64,000 nt of DNA from an uncultured Bacteroidota bacterium (GTDB lineage: Bacteria; Bacteroidota; Bacteroidia; Chitinophagales; Chitinophagaceae): assembly GCA_903824665.1 (NCBI GenBank), contig CAIJXT010000019.1, forward strand, positions 245,815 to 309,814, in the 5' to 3' direction. Each line of letters opens with the position of its first letter. Within the stretch, counting starts at the first letter, position 1. This document shows positions 37,477 to 46,081 of this stretch, one piece after another. A program made the translations under genes and the position numbers. The notes under the pieces were generated by a model. The model searched no databases. It was not told where the DNA came from and saw only the letters and a list, made by a program, of their open reading frames with translations.

Positions 37477-39705
37477 ATGAAAAAACTATCAATACTTATC
37501 ATTCTATCCATTATTTTGGCTGGTACTTGCCAAACCTATGCCGGCAATCTTTGGCAACTACTACCATCCCGGCCTGGCATTACAGATCAGGAAACGAATC
37601 TGCCATCTGGCTCCCTTACGTTTAAGGGAAACGATGAAGCAATCAGGAAGCTGCTGTTTTCAGTTGGCACTGATTTTACCGACCGGCAGGTGGAGTTGCC
37701 TATGCCTGACGGCACGCTACGTTTATTTCACATTCGCAACACACCCGTACTGCCACCGGGCCTCGCCGCCAGGTACCCGGGTTTGCGCACCTTTACCGGC
37801 ATAGCTGCAGACGACCCATTTGTCACTGCAAAAATCGACTACACTGCACAGGGTTTACATGCCATGATCTATGATGGCGAAAACACATCTCTCGTTGACC
37901 CTGTCGGAAGTGCTTTGTACTCTGCACACTACAAGCGCAACGAACTTCGTCAGGATGGCGACCAGCTGCCCTGCGCTACCCTGCCCGGCATTGCAGATGT
38001 AGCGAACCAGAATGCAGCACAAAAAACCGCAGCCCGAACCAGTAATGGGTATGAGTTGCGCCGGTACAGACTGGCCCTTGCATGCAGCCATCAGTACGCC
38101 CAGGCGGTAACAGGCAGCTCTGCACCAAGTGTCGCAGAAGTGCTGAGCAAAATGACCACCACCATCAACCGCGTAAATGGCATTTACGAGCGGGAGCTCT
38201 CCGTTACCATGATTTTCGCCGAGCAGGAAGAATCAATCATTTTCACTGTTGCTGCCGGCGATCCCTACGGCCCGTACAACTCCAGTGCCAGTACACTGCT
38301 GGAAGTAAACCAAAAAATGTGCGACTCGCTGGTAGGCGATGCCAACTACGATATAGGGCATGCATTCACTACCGGTGCAGGCGGCCTTTCGCAGGTAGGC
38401 GTGGTGTGCAAAAGTAGTACCAAGGCTCAGTGCGTTACCGGCAGTGTTACGCCGGTGGGCGACGGCTTTGACATAGACTATGTAGCACACGAAATGGGGC
38501 ATGAATATGGCGCAGACCATACATTCAACAATGGCGTTTCCACTGCTTGTGCCGGCAATGGTGTTGCCAGCCACGCCTATGAGCCCGGTAGCGGATCCAC
38601 AATAATGGCCTATGCAGGCTTGTGCTCACCCGATAATATACAGGCCAACAGTGATGCCTATTTTCACGCCACAAGCCTGCAGCAGATTCAACACTACATC
38701 ACGCACAAGGGCGATGAATGTGCCGTAAAAACACCTACCGGCAACAAACAACCCGGCCTGCCTGCATACACAGCTACCTACACCATCCCATACCGCACCC
38801 CATTCGAGCTGACGGCACCGCTTGCTTCTGATTCTACTGGCGATAACGGAATTTTTTATTGCTGGGAACAATGGGATCTGGGCGGCTTCGGGCAGACACT
38901 TACCAATGCAACCATAGCAGGGCCGCTGTTCCGTTCTTTCGCCCCTGTAAAATCTCCAGTTCGTACATTCCCCAGTATGAGGCTTGTACGCAACAGCATT
39001 CAGAGCAATGCCGGCATAGATAAAGCGTCGGGTGAAAAAACACCGACCGTTGCCAGAGAGCTGAACTTCAAGCTTACAGCCCGCAACCTGCGCAATGGTA
39101 TGGGATGCTTTTTGCTCACAGACGACAGTGTGCACATCAGCGTCATCAACACAAATAGCACTGGTTTTGCTGTCACATCGCAGAATACAGGTGGTTTGAC
39201 CTATGTAGGATACAGCAGCGAACAGGTGACATGGAATGTAGCAGGCACAAACAGCGCCCCTATCAATGCAGCCAATGTAGAGATCTTTCTTTCGAGCGAC
39301 ACCGGAAACAACTGGCAATATTCACTGGGTACTTTCCCCAATACCGGTTCGGCAATGGTAGAGCTTCCCAATCCTGAAAAAAATATCAATAACGGACGGA
39401 TCAAAGTGAAAGGCGCCGGCAATGTGTTCTTTAATGTCAATAGCAAAGACTTCAAGCTGGTTCGCAATTTCGATGCAGCTATTGATCTTTACCCTGTACC
39501 TGCAAGCAACAACCTTCATATCGCAACTGATAAAACAGGCGTACTTCAGGCTGCGGTCTACAACATGGTTGGCAAACTTGAATGGCAGGGCACCATCAAT
39601 GGCCAGGCTGATCTTCCGGTATATTTGTGGGCAAAAGGCGTCTACATTATGAAGCTTGTAGACACCACCAACCAGCGGACGATCAAAAAATTTGTGGTCA
39701 ACTGA
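37477..39705 (+). CDS. secreted M12B zinc metalloprotease with T9SS sorting tail, copy 3
   Basis: Third tandem paralogue, 742 aa from the ATG at 37477, which starts the signal peptide MKKLSILIILSIILAGTCQ. An in-frame ATG at 37411 lies inside the preceding terminator hairpin and is rejected. It has the LPMPDGTLRLFHIRNTP propeptide segment, VNGIYERELSVTMIF, and HEMGHEYGADH with His338, Glu339, His342 and His348, then YEPGSGSTIMAYAGLC. The T9SS tail starts DLYPVPASNNLHIATDK and ends MKLVDTTNQRTIKKFVVN. It is the most divergent copy in the N-terminal 100 residues. It ends five bases before the convergent TIGR01777 gene. Confidence 0.92.
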   Translation: MKKLSILIILSIILAGTCQTYAGNLWQLLPSRPGITDQETNLPSGSLTFKGNDEAIRKLLFSVGTDFTDRQVELPMPDGTLRLFHIRNTPVLPPGLAARYPGLRTFTGIAADDPFVTAKIDYTAQGLHAMIYDGENTSLVDPVGSALYSAHYKRNELRQDGDQLPCATLPGIADVANQNAAQKTAARTSNGYELRRYRLALACSHQYAQAVTGSSAPSVAEVLSKMTTTINRVNGIYERELSVTMIFAEQEESIIFTVAAGDPYGPYNSSASTLLEVNQKMCDSLVGDANYDIGHAFTTGAGGLSQVGVVCKSSTKAQCVTGSVTPVGDGFDIDYVAHEMGHEYGADHTFNNGVSTACAGNGVASHAYEPGSGSTIMAYAGLCSPDNIQANSDAYFHATSLQQIQHYITHKGDECAVKTPTGNKQPGLPAYTATYTIPYRTPFELTAPLASDSTGDNGIFYCWEQWDLGGFGQTLTNATIAGPLFRSFAPVKSPVRTFPSMRLVRNSIQSNAGIDKASGEKTPTVARELNFKLTARNLRNGMGCFLLTDDSVHISVINTNSTGFAVTSQNTGGLTYVGYSSEQVTWNVAGTNSAPINAANVEIFLSSDTGNNWQYSLGTFPNTGSAMVELPNPEKNINNGRIKVKGAGNVFFNVNSKDFKLVRNFDAAIDLYPVPASNNLHIATDKTGVLQAAVYNMVGKLEWQGTINGQADLPVYLWAKGVYIMKLVDTTNQRTIKKFVVN

Positions 39706-39710
39706 TCTGA

Positions 39711-40628
39711 CTATTTGTGCATCAGGTCTTTGATCGCGTCAGCCAGTACTGTGTACTTGTGCCTGAAACCCGAAGCAACAGTTTTCTCCGCACTAGCGGT
39801 GCAACTCTTCAGCACTTCTATGCTCATGCCGCCCAGTACCAGTTTTATCACAAATGCGGGCACATGAAATGAAAACAACAAACCTTTTTTTGTTGCTGCG
39901 ACAGCCGCTGCTATCTCATTATAATTTGCCGGTACCGGTGCCACAGCATTGAAGGTGCCGTTCATGCCGGCTTGTTCCAGCGCATGCACAAACAATGCTG
40001 CCAGATCGTCGGCATGTATCCAGCTCATCACCTGCCTCCCATTACCGGGGATAGGCAGTACGCCGAATACGGTTGGTTTTATCAACTCTTTGAATGCGCC
40101 CCCGTCAGCAGCAAGCACAATACCTATTCGCAATATCACTGTGCGCATCATTTGTGCAGCTGCATGCTCTTCGTGTTCCCACCTGGCACAGGTATCGCCC
40201 AGAAAACCCTTATCATGTTTATTTTCTTCAGTAAATGGCGCCCCACCCTGCACATCCTGCCCATAATACCCGATTGCCGACGCACCAACGAACACTTTGC
40301 AGGATGGCGCATGCGCACGCAGCTGTGCCACCAAAAACCGGGTGCCCTCTACCCTGCTGGATACGATAAGTGCCTTCTGTTGTTCCGTCCACCGTCTGGC
40401 AGCTACCGACTCGCCCGCCAGGTGAATAATACCATCCAACCTGCTCAGTGCCGCTATGTCGATTTTGTTTTCAGCTGCATTCCATTCAGCAAATTCCACA
40501 CCTTTCTGCCCGGTGTTGCGCTGTTGCCCCCGGGTGAACACGATCACTTTGTAGCCCTTGTCAGCCAGTAGTTTCACAATGCGTTTCCCCACCAGCCCTG
40601 TTCCCCCTGTGACTCCTATTGTCTGCAT
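39711..40628 (-). CDS. TIGR01777-family epimerase (SulA/YfcH-like)
   Basis: NAD(P)-binding protein of the extended SDR superfamily, 305 aa from the ATG at 40628 (an upstream ATG at 40661 would add 11 residues). The Rossmann motif is GVTGGTGLVGKRIVKLLADKG, followed by DGIIHLAGESVAARRWTEQQK, VFVGASAIGYYG, a WEHEEHAA segment and VMSWIHADDLAALFVHAL. The C-terminal LVLGGMSIEVLKSCTASAEK is the DUF1731 region. The family has no well-defined biochemical role; some members are linked to cell division (the cyanobacterial SulA homologue). It is monocistronic here and convergent with the third metalloprotease. Confidence 0.92.
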   Translation of the reverse strand: MQTIGVTGGTGLVGKRIVKLLADKGYKVIVFTRGQQRNTGQKGVEFAEWNAAENKIDIAALSRLDGIIHLAGESVAARRWTEQQKALIVSSRVEGTRFLVAQLRAHAPSCKVFVGASAIGYYGQDVQGGAPFTEENKHDKGFLGDTCARWEHEEHAAAQMMRTVILRIGIVLAADGGAFKELIKPTVFGVLPIPGNGRQVMSWIHADDLAALFVHALEQAGMNGTFNAVAPVPANYNEIAAAVAATKKGLLFSFHVPAFVIKLVLGGMSIEVLKSCTASAEKTVASGFRHKYTVLADAIKDLMHK

Positions 40629-40763
40629 ATTTTCCGGATATATTATCAAAATTAGACGCATTTATTTATGCGACGCAAAAAGCTTTTCGCTTTAACATTA
40701 ATTTTTAGTTTCAATACAATAATAAGTTCATGTTGTACGTTTTCATTCTAAACCAACCACTCA

Positions 40764-40958
40764 ATGGACAAAACTTTACTCAGAAAACTTACTGCAAACC
40801 AATCAGGCAACTACGCTCCACCGGTGAAAACCGAAAACGAGGGTATTTTCGGCGTGCTCAGGCATGAAAAAAGAATTCTTGATGCTCTGGCTAAAGATCT
40901 GCTGCAACCCCGTCCGGAAGCCGTCAGCAAAATACTGGAACTAGCCGGAAAAATGTAA
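40764..40958 (+). CDS. small protein of unknown function
   Basis: A 64-residue basic protein (MDKTLLRKLTANQSGNY...) with no signal peptide or membrane helix. The second half looks helical and amphipathic (RHEKRILDALAKDLL then PEAVSKILELAGKM). The start codon follows an AT-rich stretch with a near -7 box (TACGTTTT), and reading-frame composition matches neighbouring genes. No family recognised. Confidence 0.55.
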   Translation: MDKTLLRKLTANQSGNYAPPVKTENEGIFGVLRHEKRILDALAKDLLQPRPEAVSKILELAGKM

Positions 40959-41157
40959 GGTACGCTATTTTTCAGCACCCGGGCTATGGCTGAGTCGACC
41001 TTCCGTAACGTGGCGTAGCATGTCTGCATGGCTACCTATAGCCTCGCAGCACATTATACGCTATATCGGTTTTGCGATGGGGGAACTCCGGCGCCGGATT
41101 GAATTGTCCGGCTCGCTGCTTGTTGGGGATCGTTCATCCCCGTTCAACAAAAACAGC

Positions 41158-41165
41158 TAATTTTG
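41158..41165 (+). promoter_or_regulatory. -7 promoter box of the acyltransferase gene
   Basis: TAATTTTG is an exact TAnnTTTG box lying 17 bp before the TTG at 41183. It would place the transcription start inside any longer version of the gene, supporting the TTG start. Confidence 0.45.
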
Positions 41166-41182
41166 CCCAAAAACAAAACACA

Positions 41183-42061
41183 TTGCAGGCACTGGTTTAC
41201 TATATTTCGTTACCGTTCATATACCTGTTATCGCTGCTTCCTTTTCCGCTGCTTTACCTTTTTTCCGACTTTGTCTTTTTTCTGTTGTTCCATGTGATCG
41301 GGTATCGTAAAGACGTGGTTTTGCAAAATCTGCGCAATGCATTTCCCAACAAAACACAGCAGGAAATCCTTGAGCTCCGTAAAGGGTTCTATCATTTCCT
41401 CTGCGATCTGTTTATCGAAACATTTAAGACCCTCACCATAAGCCCCAAAACCATGGTGAAGCACTGCTCTATGACTCCGGAAGCCATTGCGTTGTTCAGG
41501 AAGTTGTTTGATGAGCAGCGCAGCGTAATGCTGGTGATGGGGCATCAGGGCAACTGGGAATGGGCAGGCAATACCTTCAGCCTGCTTTGCCAGCAGCAGC
41601 TCTATGTGATCTACCACCCGCTGGGCAATAAACGTTTTGACGATCTTATTTTCAAAATGCGCACCCGCTTTGGTACCAAGCTGATTCCGATGAAGAACAC
41701 ATTCAAGGAGATGCTCAGCCGCCGCGACCACACCAATGCTACAGCATTCATCGCCGATCAGACTCCCCGACCCGACAATGCCTTCTGGACCACATTCCTG
41801 AATCAGGACACTCCGGTATTCAAAGGCACAGAATTGATAGCCCAAAAGCTAAATTGCCCGCTGATCTATGTGCAGGTGCGCAGGGTAAAAAGAGGATACT
41901 ACGAGCTGCATGCAGAACTGCTGGTAGAGCAAACCGCAGATACCGCCGAAGGCTACATAACAGAGCTGCATACCCGCAGGCTGGAACGCGACATTATCGC
42001 CAATCCGCATACCTGGCTTTGGTCGCACAAAAGATGGAAACACAAAAGACCTGTATCCTGA
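41183..42061 (+). CDS. lipid A-type lysophospholipid acyltransferase (LpxL/HtrB family)
   Basis: Inner-membrane enzyme that adds a fatty acyl chain, most likely in lipid A maturation. I choose the TTG at 41183 (292 aa) because the protein then opens with LQALVYYISLPFIYLLSLLPF, the usual membrane helix of this family; a longer frame from 41072 adds 37 residues of no recognisable kind and begins upstream of the predicted promoter. Catalytic HX4E motif: GHQGNWEWAG. LYVIYHPLGNKRFDDLIFKMR and FIADQTPRPDNAFWTTFLNQD are family features, as is the C-terminal HTWLWSHKRWKHK. It stands alone; other lipid A genes are not in the window. Confidence 0.88.
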   Translation: MQALVYYISLPFIYLLSLLPFPLLYLFSDFVFFLLFHVIGYRKDVVLQNLRNAFPNKTQQEILELRKGFYHFLCDLFIETFKTLTISPKTMVKHCSMTPEAIALFRKLFDEQRSVMLVMGHQGNWEWAGNTFSLLCQQQLYVIYHPLGNKRFDDLIFKMRTRFGTKLIPMKNTFKEMLSRRDHTNATAFIADQTPRPDNAFWTTFLNQDTPVFKGTELIAQKLNCPLIYVQVRRVKRGYYELHAELLVEQTADTAEGYITELHTRRLERDIIANPHTWLWSHKRWKHKRPVS

Positions 42062-42079
42062 TAGCACCCCAAAAGCAGT

Positions 42080-42496
42080 CTACGTTTTACCACCACTCAA
42101 CGATTGTAGCATGCGCCCTGCCGCAATAGCGAACAATCCCAGCACAAGACCCGCTATCACCGAAGAGAACAGACCCATCAGCATCATAGCCTGCACAACA
42201 GTTGCACCGGACTCTGCGCTCATTTTGGCAAACTGAGCAGCTTCCTTTGTATGATGTTCGAAATATACCCCTACCCAAAAAATGTGAATAGCTGTGACGA
42301 TAAATGTATGTACCACACCAAGAAGTGCCCCGTGCAGAAAATAAGCCACCTGTGCATAACGCCCGATCAAATACGCCATTGCTATGAATAGCGGCGTGGT
42401 GATAATGGCCTCAAACCGGGCAGGAATATAAAAAAGTGTCAGTGCACCGGTAAGAACACCCGATAATGCCAACACTAAAACAAGTTTCCAGTTCAT
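42080..42496 (-). CDS. small integral membrane protein, family uncertain (possibly DUF4199-like)
   Basis: A 138-residue protein from the ATG at 42496 with four hydrophobic helices (about 3-24, 29-45, 58-82 and 105-130) and short polar loops; a loop containing YFEHHTKEAAQFAKM lies between the third and fourth. A longer frame starts at 42589 but would run through the region holding the promoter of the divergent gene. The layout resembles the four-helix DUF4199 family of Bacteroidota, although I cannot confirm it from motifs. It is convergent with the acyltransferase gene and divergent from the DinB gene. Confidence 0.7.
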   Translation of the reverse strand: MNWKLVLVLALSGVLTGALTLFYIPARFEAIITTPLFIAMAYLIGRYAQVAYFLHGALLGVVHTFIVTAIHIFWVGVYFEHHTKEAAQFAKMSAESGATVVQAMMLMGLFSSVIAGLVLGLFAIAAGRMLQSLSGGKT

Positions 42497-42570
42497 AAAT
42501 AAGTACAGATTTCCTTTTGCTAATGTCCAAAAACTATTTGCCATTTGCAATTTTTGGATTTCGCGCATCG

Positions 42571-42578
42571 TAGCTTTG
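42571..42578 (+). promoter_or_regulatory. -7 promoter box of the DinB-family gene
   Basis: TAGCTTTG is an exact TAnnTTTG box 22 bp before the ATG at 42601. A TTTG lies 23 nt upstream of it, slightly farther than usual. Confidence 0.45.
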
Positions 42579-42600
42579 CTGTTCATCACCTGATATCATT

Positions 42601-43116
42601 ATGGCTACAAGCTTTGTTTCCGAATTCACAAGCGGATGCATTCTCCGGATAAACGAAAACAACCGGCGCATCGCGCAATGCATTGACCTGCTCAACGAAA
42701 ACGAACTCTGGCATCGCCCCAATACTCAGCTTGTCAGCATCGGCAACCTTGTAGTGCACCTTTGTGGCAATATTCGCCAGTATATCATCTCCTCACTTGG
42801 TCACCTACCCGACAATAGAAATAGAGATGAAGAGTTTCAGATCACCTATGGACTTTCAAAAACGGAACTATTGGATCTGCTGAACCATACAATTGCGCAG
42901 GCCACCACAATTATCGGGCAAACCACGGCAGAAGAGCTGCTGCGCGCAAGATCCGTGCAGGGTTTTGATCTTACCGGCATAGGAATAGTGATTCACGTTA
43001 CCGAACACCTTTCGTACCATACCGGCCAGATTGCCTGGCATACCAAAATGCTGAAGGAGAAAGATCTGGGATTTTATGCCGGAATAGACCTGAATACCAA
43101 AAACAAAACAGAATAA
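42601..43116 (+). CDS. DinB-superfamily protein
   Basis: A 171-residue four-helix protein of the DinB/YfiT fold, thought to act as metal-dependent transferases or thiol-linked enzymes. The metal-binding histidine triad appears as His53 (VVHLCGNIRQYI), His136 and His140 (VTEHLSYHTGQIAWH). Length fits the family. Its substrate is unknown; in Bacteroidota these proteins are numerous and usually stand alone, as here. Confidence 0.85.
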   Translation: MATSFVSEFTSGCILRINENNRRIAQCIDLLNENELWHRPNTQLVSIGNLVVHLCGNIRQYIISSLGHLPDNRNRDEEFQITYGLSKTELLDLLNHTIAQATTIIGQTTAEELLRARSVQGFDLTGIGIVIHVTEHLSYHTGQIAWHTKMLKEKDLGFYAGIDLNTKNKTE

Positions 43117-43284
43117 GGTACGCCCGTCAGCATTCGCTAATAGATATTCAACAATCGTTGCACATGTTCCAAAACCAGTCACGTCAGTGTTTTTGCACCC
43201 CGAAAACAGGAGTACCAGACCGGGCATTTGTATGCCGGAATAGCCATACACATAACACTAATATTAGTAGGGATGTAGTCAATA

Positions 43285-43316
43285 TTGGTTATTGTCTGCT
43301 TTATCCGCTACATTTG
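43285..43316 (+). promoter_or_regulatory. promoter of accA
   Basis: TTG (43285-43287), a 21-nt spacer and TACATTTG (43309-43316), an exact -7 box. The start of transcription near 43323 favours translation from the ATG at 43337 over the upstream in-frame codon at 43292. Confidence 0.55.
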
Positions 43317-43336
43317 TAGTCCCAAAAACAAAAGTT

Positions 43337-44326
43337 ATGTTGTTTCTTGATTTTGAAAAACCACTGGAAGATTTACATCATCAACTCAACAAGCTAAAGG
43401 AAGTATCCTCAAAAAACAAGGTGGATGTTTCTAACAGTATTCGTGAGCTTGAAGTGACTATAGAAACAACGCGTGCCCGTATTTACGAAAATCTTACCCC
43501 CTGGCAACGTGTACAACTGAGCAGGCATCCCGAACGCCCTTATACGCTATACTACATCGAAAAGATCTTTGCAAATTTCACAGAATTGTTTGGCGACAGG
43601 CAGGTGAAAGACGACAAAGCAATGGTAGGTGGCATGGCCGAACTGGATGGTATGCCGGTAATGGTGATAGGGCAGCAGAAAGGTATTAATACCAAGATGC
43701 GTCAGATGCGCAACTTTGGTATGGCAAACCCCGAAGGCTACAGAAAAGCATTGAGGCTGATGAAAATGGCCGAGAAATTTAACAGGCCTGTAATCACCTT
43801 TATTGACACACCGGGTGCTTTTCCCGGACTCGAGGCAGAAGAACGCGGCCAGGCAGAAGCTATAGCCCGCAACCTGTTCGAAATGGTGAATCTTAAAGTG
43901 CCGGTTATTTGCGTAATTATAGGAGAAGGAGCCTCAGGTGGTGCTTTGGGTATAGGTATAGGCGACAAAGTTGTCATGCTCGAAAACACCTGGTATTCGG
44001 TTATTTCGCCAGAGTCCTGCTCGTCCATTCTTTGGCGCAGCTGGAATTTCAAAGAAAAAGCGGCCGAACAATTAAAGCTCACCTCCACAGACATGAGTGG
44101 TTTTCACCTGGTTGACGACGTGATCCCGGAACCAGTCGGTGGCGCACAAACCAATCCGGAAGCCATGGCCGACACATTGAAAGCTTATCTGAAAGCAGCG
44201 CTGGCAACACTTTCTGCCAAGACTGCAGAAGGCCGCATTATCGAAAGAATAGACAAATTTTCGAAAATGGGTTTCTATGACGAGTCAGAAATAGAAGCTG
44301 AAGCTGATTTTGCGGCTACCCAATAA
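43337..44326 (+). CDS. accA: acetyl-CoA carboxylase carboxyltransferase subunit alpha
   Basis: Transfers the carboxyl group from biotin to acetyl-CoA, forming malonyl-CoA for fatty acid synthesis; works in an alpha2beta2 complex with AccD. The ATG at 43337 gives 329 aa starting [20 protein letters not shown], the normal AccA N-terminus. [42 protein letters not shown], and [17 protein letters not shown] (the crotonase-like oxyanion region) are conserved, then [21 protein letters not shown]. Complete. accD, accB and accC are not in the window. Confidence 0.97.
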   Translation: MLFLDFEKPLEDLHHQLNKLKEVSSKNKVDVSNSIRELEVTIETTRARIYENLTPWQRVQLSRHPERPYTLYYIEKIFANFTELFGDRQVKDDKAMVGGMAELDGMPVMVIGQQKGINTKMRQMRNFGMANPEGYRKALRLMKMAEKFNRPVITFIDTPGAFPGLEAEERGQAEAIARNLFEMVNLKVPVICVIIGEGASGGALGIGIGDKVVMLENTWYSVISPESCSSILWRSWNFKEKAAEQLKLTSTDMSGFHLVDDVIPEPVGGAQTNPEAMADTLKAYLKAALATLSAKTAEGRIIERIDKFSKMGFYDESEIEAEADFAATQ

Positions 44327-44671
44327 ACATTGTGGAAATATTTTTGATGGTTTTTGAACAAAATCTCAACATAATATCTTATTTTCGCATTAAAGCTGTT
44401 TTCAATTCTTTTGATTGATATACTGCCAGTTACGTAAAAGACGAAATTTTATATATTGTTTTTGTTGTATAATAGTTGGGTTTCATTTATGGAAGCCGTA
44501 TTTTTGCACAAACTTTTTCATGACCCGACCCCGATTTGTTGAATCTGAAGCATAAAACTATTTACCCGGCACCTCTTCGAATAAAATACCCAATACAATA
44601 ACACGCTGCTGTCAGGCTACCTGAAGCCGCATTTGATTTGTACTTGGCATAGATAAATAAAACCCGAAAAA
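44327..44671. other. intergenic region with long dapA leader
   Basis: No gene. The first part is AT-rich. The dapA promoter lies at 44476-44506, leaving a leader of about 160 nt that contains an imperfect hairpin around 44610-44630 but no structure I can match to a known riboswitch. Confidence 0.4.
44476..44506 (+). promoter_or_regulatory. promoter of dapA
   Basis: TTG (44476-44478), a 20-nt spacer and TATTTTTG (44499-44506), an exact -7 box. Confidence 0.55.
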
Positions 44672-45550
44672 ATGGCTTATCAACAACTTAAAGGAACCGG
44701 CGTCGCATTAGTAACTCCTTTCCAAAAAAATGGGAGCATAGACTTTATTGCTCTCGAAACACTCATTGCGCATGTCATTAAGGGAGGTGTCGATTTCCTT
44801 GTAGCGCTTGGCACTACTGCCGAGACTACAACACTGACCTCCGACGAAAAGAAGGAAGTACTTGCTGCCGTAATGCGCATAAGTAATGGGCAATTGCCTG
44901 TAGTTTGCGGCATTGGCGGAAACAACACAGAAGATGTCGTTCAGCAGTTGAAGGAATTTGACCTGACTGGAGTAGATGCTGTACTGAGTGTTACCCCCTA
45001 CTACAACAAGCCATCACAGGAAGGATTGTACCAGCACTTCAAGGCCGTTTCCGCTGCCAGCAGCAAGCCCGTGATCCTGTACAATGTACCTGGCAGAACA
45101 GGCTGTAATTTATTGCCCGCAACTGCCATTAGACTTGCTACTGATTTCGAAAATATAATCGCTATCAAAGAGGCGAGCGGCAACATCACCCAGTGCATGG
45201 AACTGATCAGAGACAAACCGGACCATTTTACCGTTTTATCAGGCGATGACAATCTTGCAATTGCCCAGATGGCCATCGGTATGGAAGGTATCATATCTGT
45301 TGCTGCCAACTGTTTTACCAAAGACATGACCGACATTATAAACCTGTCTATTGTAGGCAAGTTTGACAAAGCACGCAAAGTATTTTATCGGATCTTGCCG
45401 GCCATCGATCTGCTGTTTGCAGAGGGCAATCCGGCTGGTGTAAAATGTGCGCTGAAGCAAATGGGAATTTGCGAACAATACCTGAGACTACCACTGGTAC
45501 CGGTAAGTGATGTGACAGCCAAAAAACTGGCTACATACACAAAACCATAA
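44672..45550 (+). CDS. dapA: 4-hydroxy-tetrahydrodipicolinate synthase
   Basis: First committed step of lysine and diaminopimelate synthesis: pyruvate plus aspartate semialdehyde. It is full length at 292 aa. Lys166 (IIAIKEASGNI) forms the Schiff base with pyruvate, Tyr137 (ILYNVPGRTG) and Thr48/Thr49 (LGTTAETTTLT) make up the proton relay, and TPYYNKPSQEGLYQHF is the conserved substrate loop. Expression is from a promoter with an unusually long leader and ends at a hairpin terminator. No other dap genes are adjacent. Confidence 0.97.
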   Translation: MAYQQLKGTGVALVTPFQKNGSIDFIALETLIAHVIKGGVDFLVALGTTAETTTLTSDEKKEVLAAVMRISNGQLPVVCGIGGNNTEDVVQQLKEFDLTGVDAVLSVTPYYNKPSQEGLYQHFKAVSAASSKPVILYNVPGRTGCNLLPATAIRLATDFENIIAIKEASGNITQCMELIRDKPDHFTVLSGDDNLAIAQMAIGMEGIISVAANCFTKDMTDIINLSIVGKFDKARKVFYRILPAIDLLFAEGNPAGVKCALKQMGICEQYLRLPLVPVSDVTAKKLATYTKP

Positions 45551-45601
45551 TCTGGCGTATTTATAGCCATCTTTAACGCACACAGTTGCCTGAAATAACA
45601 A

Positions 45602-45648
45602 CAGTTAAAACTATTCCGCACACTTTGCGTGTAGAATAGTTTTAACTG
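45602..45648 (+). terminator. terminator after dapA
   Basis: A 15-bp perfect outer stem (45602-45616 with 45634-45648) encloses a shorter imperfect inner pairing. The right arm has a TTTT run inside the stem. Confidence 0.8.
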
Positions 45649-46021
45649 AACAATTTACTGCTTCGTCAGCAATACACAACTACCCATACCATGCACTAAA
45701 ATGGTGCAGGTGGTTTTCGACTTCATCGCACTGAAAAAGGCGTACCGATCCAACTCAGATCCGGGTAGATCTTCATTAAAAATGTTGCAGTACCTGTAGG
45801 GATAAGCAGTGATTCATAGTGGGCAAAAGAGAATAGGGTTTTATAAGGGCTGATTTCTTTTACACTACAACAATATTCATGCCAGTTTTCACATTTTCTT
45901 GTGAAGTCTTTGTAATTTTTTTCGCAACAAATTTTTCTGTTCTATTATGCCGCGGTTATATTAACTGCCAATTACTATTTCTTCCAGAAATTTCATTCGT
46001 CATACTTATCGCATAAAAAAA
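45649..46021. other. gene-less stretch between dapA and clpB terminators
   Basis: About 370 bp bounded by two terminators. No long open frame, tRNA, repeat or family signature is visible; composition becomes AT-rich after about 45880. I see no function. Confidence 0.4.
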
Positions 46022-46056
46022 CAATGTCCGCGAATGCATCAGCATCGCGGACATTG
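46022..46056 (-). terminator. terminator of clpB
   Basis: A 12-bp perfect stem (46022-46033 with 46045-46056), followed on the minus strand by seven Ts. It lies 26 bp past the clpB stop. Confidence 0.9.
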
Positions 46057-46081
46057 CACTAATTCACTCAGGTATTTTTTG

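Noticed and set aside
41072..41182. Longer N-terminus for the acyltransferase
   Set aside because: No conserved residues, and a -7 promoter box lies inside the extension.
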